Origin: Saprospiraceae bacterium
GTDB lineage: Bacteria; Bacteroidota; Bacteroidia; Chitinophagales; Saprospiraceae
Reading direction: 5' to 3'
Length of the DNA: 64,000 nucleotides
NCBI GenBank assembly: GCA_016715245.1
Contig: JADKAS010000014.1
Location: 1 to 64,000, forward strand
Part shown: positions 61,733-64,000 of the stretch, piece by piece
How positions within the stretch are numbered: position 1 is the stretch's first letter
How the letters are laid out: each line of letters opens with the position of its first letter
Position numbers and translations under genes: made by a program
Notes under the pieces: model-generated
Told to the model about the DNA's origin: nothing
The model's input: the letters and a program-made list of their open reading frames with translations, nothing else
The model's database searches: none

Positions 61733-62377
61733 TAATAATTATCGTTATAGTTTGTATTAAACAAAAATCTTACCATTAATTTGTCAACAAGAAACGGAAG
61801 CAGTTAAATTTTATAAAAAACAGGTAGTCAATAAATATGTAAGTTTACTGTTTTTAAAATACCTAATTCTTTCTTGAAAAAAATTATTCCACAAAATACA
61901 TTATTTTCAAAATTTATTCTAACAATTGTTTTAAAGTATTGATAGAAAACTTAATATATATTTAATTTTCTCTCTTTATTATCAAAAGTTAAAATCACTC
62001 CGAATTTTTATTTTTTAACCATTTCTGTCTAAAGTATCATTGTTTTTTAATTCAAAAAAAAGTTTGGATAATCAGAATAAACTGATTACATTTGCCATAT
62101 TAAATTTATTTATTATATGTAAATATATAAAAATTAGATTTATGTGATTACTTTTTTGACGTATTTCTTTTTTTATTATACAATTATAATTTTTTTTTGC
62201 GCAATAAAAAGGAATTTGTCCTTTGAAAATAGGTGTTTGTTTTAAAATGATTGTCTATATAGTTACCCGTTCTTATTCAATTTTATTTTTACTGATAAAC
62301 CCTATATTAAAAAAGTATTAGTTTCGGAATTATAGTTTAATACGGATTCCATTTTGGTGGTACTTAATAATATAAAA
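61733..62377. promoter_or_regulatory. Long AT-rich intergenic region with a strong Bacteroidota promoter
   Basis: About 645 bases without a recognisable gene. TTTG (62063-62066), 20 bases, then TACATTTG (62087-62094) is an excellent plus-strand match to the Bacteroidota consensus. Transcription would start near 62101 and leave a leader of about 275 bases before the glycine-rich protein. I see no riboswitch fold in it. The rest is A/T runs. Confidence 0.6.
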
Positions 62378-64000
62378 ATGCTTGCGAAAAGCAAAAAGAG
62401 TATTGAACGGTTTTTTACACTCTGTAAATTTTCAAAGTTTACACTCTCCTTTATATTTTTTTTAGGGACAGGATGCTGTAATTTTAGTTTTGCAAAACAT
62501 ACATCAGCTTCAACACCCAGACCTCCTTTTCAGATTACACGTTCATTTACTGTTCCGGGAAATCATACCTTTACCGTACCTGTTGGTGTAACAAGTATCA
62601 CCGTTGAAGTTTGGGGTGGAGGTGGAAGAGGAGGTTCCCGAACATCTGGTTCCAATGGATCAGGAGGAGGTGGAGGAGGTGCGTATTCAAGACAAACTGT
62701 TAATGTAATTCCGGGAGAATCATTTGTTTTGGAGGTAGGTGCGGGAAGTAGTTCGAATTCAATAAACGGAGGAAATTCATGGGTATCTACTTCAACACAA
62801 GGTGATGCATTTGTATTGGCATTGGGGGGAGTGACTGTTCCCAACAACAGTACAACCGGTGGTACCGGAGGAAATGCGGCATTTGGAATTGGCACTGTCA
62901 GATATTCCGGAGGAAATGGTGCAAATGCTTTAAATTCTACCACTTCAGGTGGAGGCGGATCTTCCGGAGGAATTAGTTTTAATGGAAACAATGCAAATAA
63001 TAATCTTGGAGGAATTGCTCCTGCCGGAGGTGGTAACGGAGGAAACGGAAGAACTTCGGCGGGTAGCGGAAGTGCAGGTTCGGTTCCAGGGGGCGGAGGA
63101 GGAGGTGCCGTCAGAGGATCTTCCGGAAGTCCAAGTGGTGGTAATGGTGCCAAAGGGCAGGTTTCAATAACATATTCCTATTCAGTAGATGCCGGTCCTG
63201 ATATAACGAATTGCCAAAATTCTTTCTTTACATTGTCAACTTCAACACCACCTACCGGTTTTATGGCAGAGTGGGAAATAATCAATGGTACCGGTTATAT
63301 TTTTAATCCTGTTGCCAATACCAGTTCAATTCACATTCCTTCCGGTTCTTCAGCCACTATAAGACTTACGGTTTCTGATGGTGTAACATCCGGTACAGAT
63401 GAAGTTGTTCTCATCAATAATTCAAATTGTACGTCCGCTTGTGAAAATTCCCTGCACATAAACGGGGACCTGGAATTGGCCGGTTCCGCTATTCTTAATA
63501 ACCTTTCTTTTCAAGGTACCAATGCCACTTTGATACAGGCTAATTCAAATCCTGTATTCATCTCCCCGGACTATGCCTCCAATGTACCCAACACGACAAA
63601 TTTTACAGGAGCATATTATCTACACAAAACAGGTGCCCAAAGCGACCCACATTCCGGAAATAAAATGATATACCTCGGAGGAAATGGTTTTGGTATTTCT
63701 GCTTTCGAAAGTGATGAATATTTTCAATGCGGTCGTTCATACAGGATATCTGCATGGGTGGCAGCCTATACAAATGCTGCATCTCAGCAGAATACAAATT
63801 ACCAGGTATCATTTCTGGCAAACGGTAATTTGATTTCACCATATCAGGTTATACACCATCTTATGGCACCTGCCAGCAATTCGTGGAACAATGTAAACTG
63901 GCAAAAAATAAGTTTTGAAGTTACCATACCTTCCAACGGGTATGAATGGTCAAAAGTAATTTTCAAGACCCTCCATAACACGCAAGGTATACTTATCGAT
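62378..64000 (+). CDS. Glycine-rich secreted protein, N-terminal part (runs off the window)
   Basis: An open frame from ATG 62378 continues without a stop to the last base (541 codons). The N-terminus is Lys-rich, then SKFTLSFIFFLGTGCCNFSFA, a signal peptide that could also end in a lipidated Cys. RSFTVPGNHTFTVPVGVTSITVEVWGGGG marks the glycine-rich domain seen in many Bacteroidota surface proteins; Gly-Gly runs extend to about residue 265. Next is an Ig/PKD-like stretch (SVDAGPDITNC to VLINNSNC), then a carbohydrate-binding-like beta domain (GDLELAG, GRSYRISAWVAAY). The rest is outside the window, so a T9SS tail cannot be checked. A proline-rich frame on the other strand is its shadow. Confidence 0.85.
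   Translation, partial: MLAKSKKSIERFFTLCKFSKFTLSFIFFLGTGCCNFSFAKHTSASTPRPPFQITRSFTVPGNHTFTVPVGVTSITVEVWGGGGRGGSRTSGSNGSGGGGGGAYSRQTVNVIPGESFVLEVGAGSSSNSINGGNSWVSTSTQGDAFVLALGGVTVPNNSTTGGTGGNAAFGIGTVRYSGGNGANALNSTTSGGGGSSGGISFNGNNANNNLGGIAPAGGGNGGNGRTSAGSGSAGSVPGGGGGGAVRGSSGSPSGGNGAKGQVSITYSYSVDAGPDITNCQNSFFTLSTSTPPTGFMAEWEIINGTGYIFNPVANTSSIHIPSGSSATIRLTVSDGVTSGTDEVVLINNSNCTSACENSLHINGDLELAGSAILNNLSFQGTNATLIQANSNPVFISPDYASNVPNTTNFTGAYYLHKTGAQSDPHSGNKMIYLGGNGFGISAFESDEYFQCGRSYRISAWVAAYTNAASQQNTNYQVSFLANGNLISPYQVIHHLMAPASNSWNNVNWQKISFEVTIPSNGYEWSKVIFKTLHNTQGILID

Noticed and set aside
62563..63153. Proline-rich open frame on the minus strand
   Set aside because: It is the reverse complement of Gly-Gly codons of the glycine-rich secreted protein, with no start context or domain.

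Overview
The window looks like a chromosomal segment of an uncultured Bacteroidota bacterium, most likely Saprospiraceae-like (inference). The supporting signs are low GC, very long secreted proteins ending in type IX secretion (T9SS) sorting domains, HYR, DUF11, SdrD-B and dockerin-like domains, and promoters of the Bacteroidota type (TTG/TTTG, about 19-21 nt, TAnnTTTG). No rRNA, tRNA, CRISPR array or classical insertion sequence was recognised.

Layout. 1-10985: a tightly packed plus-strand glycan operon. It starts after the 3' end of a polysaccharide deacetylase-like gene and holds a small phosphoglycosyl transferase (PGT), a formyltransferase, a PIG-L deacetylase and a PglD-like acetyltransferase. 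Then comes a complete carrier-protein cassette: ketosynthase III, stand-alone adenylation enzyme, GNAT, two acyl carrier proteins, two SDR reductases, a metallo-beta-lactamase-fold hydrolase and its own AcpS-type phosphopantetheinyl transferase. Two more PGTs close the operon. 10986-16817: decayed YdcF/ElyC-like and methyltransferase genes, a LegC-type aminotransferase, a nucleotide-sugar 4,6-dehydratase and a fourth PGT. Two unusual heptanucleotide-repeat elements interrupt this part, one carrying a four-helix-bundle (S23/IVS-type) protein gene. 17013-23021: SNF2 helicase, mannose-1-phosphate guanylyltransferase, GT4 glycosyltransferase. 23182-42160: mainly housekeeping genes (S9 peptidase, thiL, purA, P-type ATPase, alkaline phosphatase, DEAD-box helicase, ABC-F ATPase) plus a 2221-residue secreted HYR/C-type-lectin protein. 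42565-59276: a small secreted protein and a roughly 5300-codon RCC1/DUF11 surface protein with about 37 near-identical 107-residue repeats. 59340-64000: cysQ, galE, cdd and the start of a glycine-rich secreted protein running off the end.

How the parts may work together (inference). The dehydratase, aminotransferase and PglD homologue could make a bacillosamine-like diamino sugar that a PGT loads onto polyprenyl phosphate. The ACP cassette could build an unusual acyl or aminoacyl group that the GNAT places on an amino sugar. Carrier-protein genes of this sort are known from the Campylobacter jejuni flagellin-glycosylation locus and pseudomonad glycosylation islands.

Caveat. At least ten genes are split by single-base indels, many in A/T homopolymers and several in genes expected to be intact (thiL, ABC-F, dehydratase). 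These are probably sequencing errors. Such genes are given as one interrupted CDS, with the repair described.
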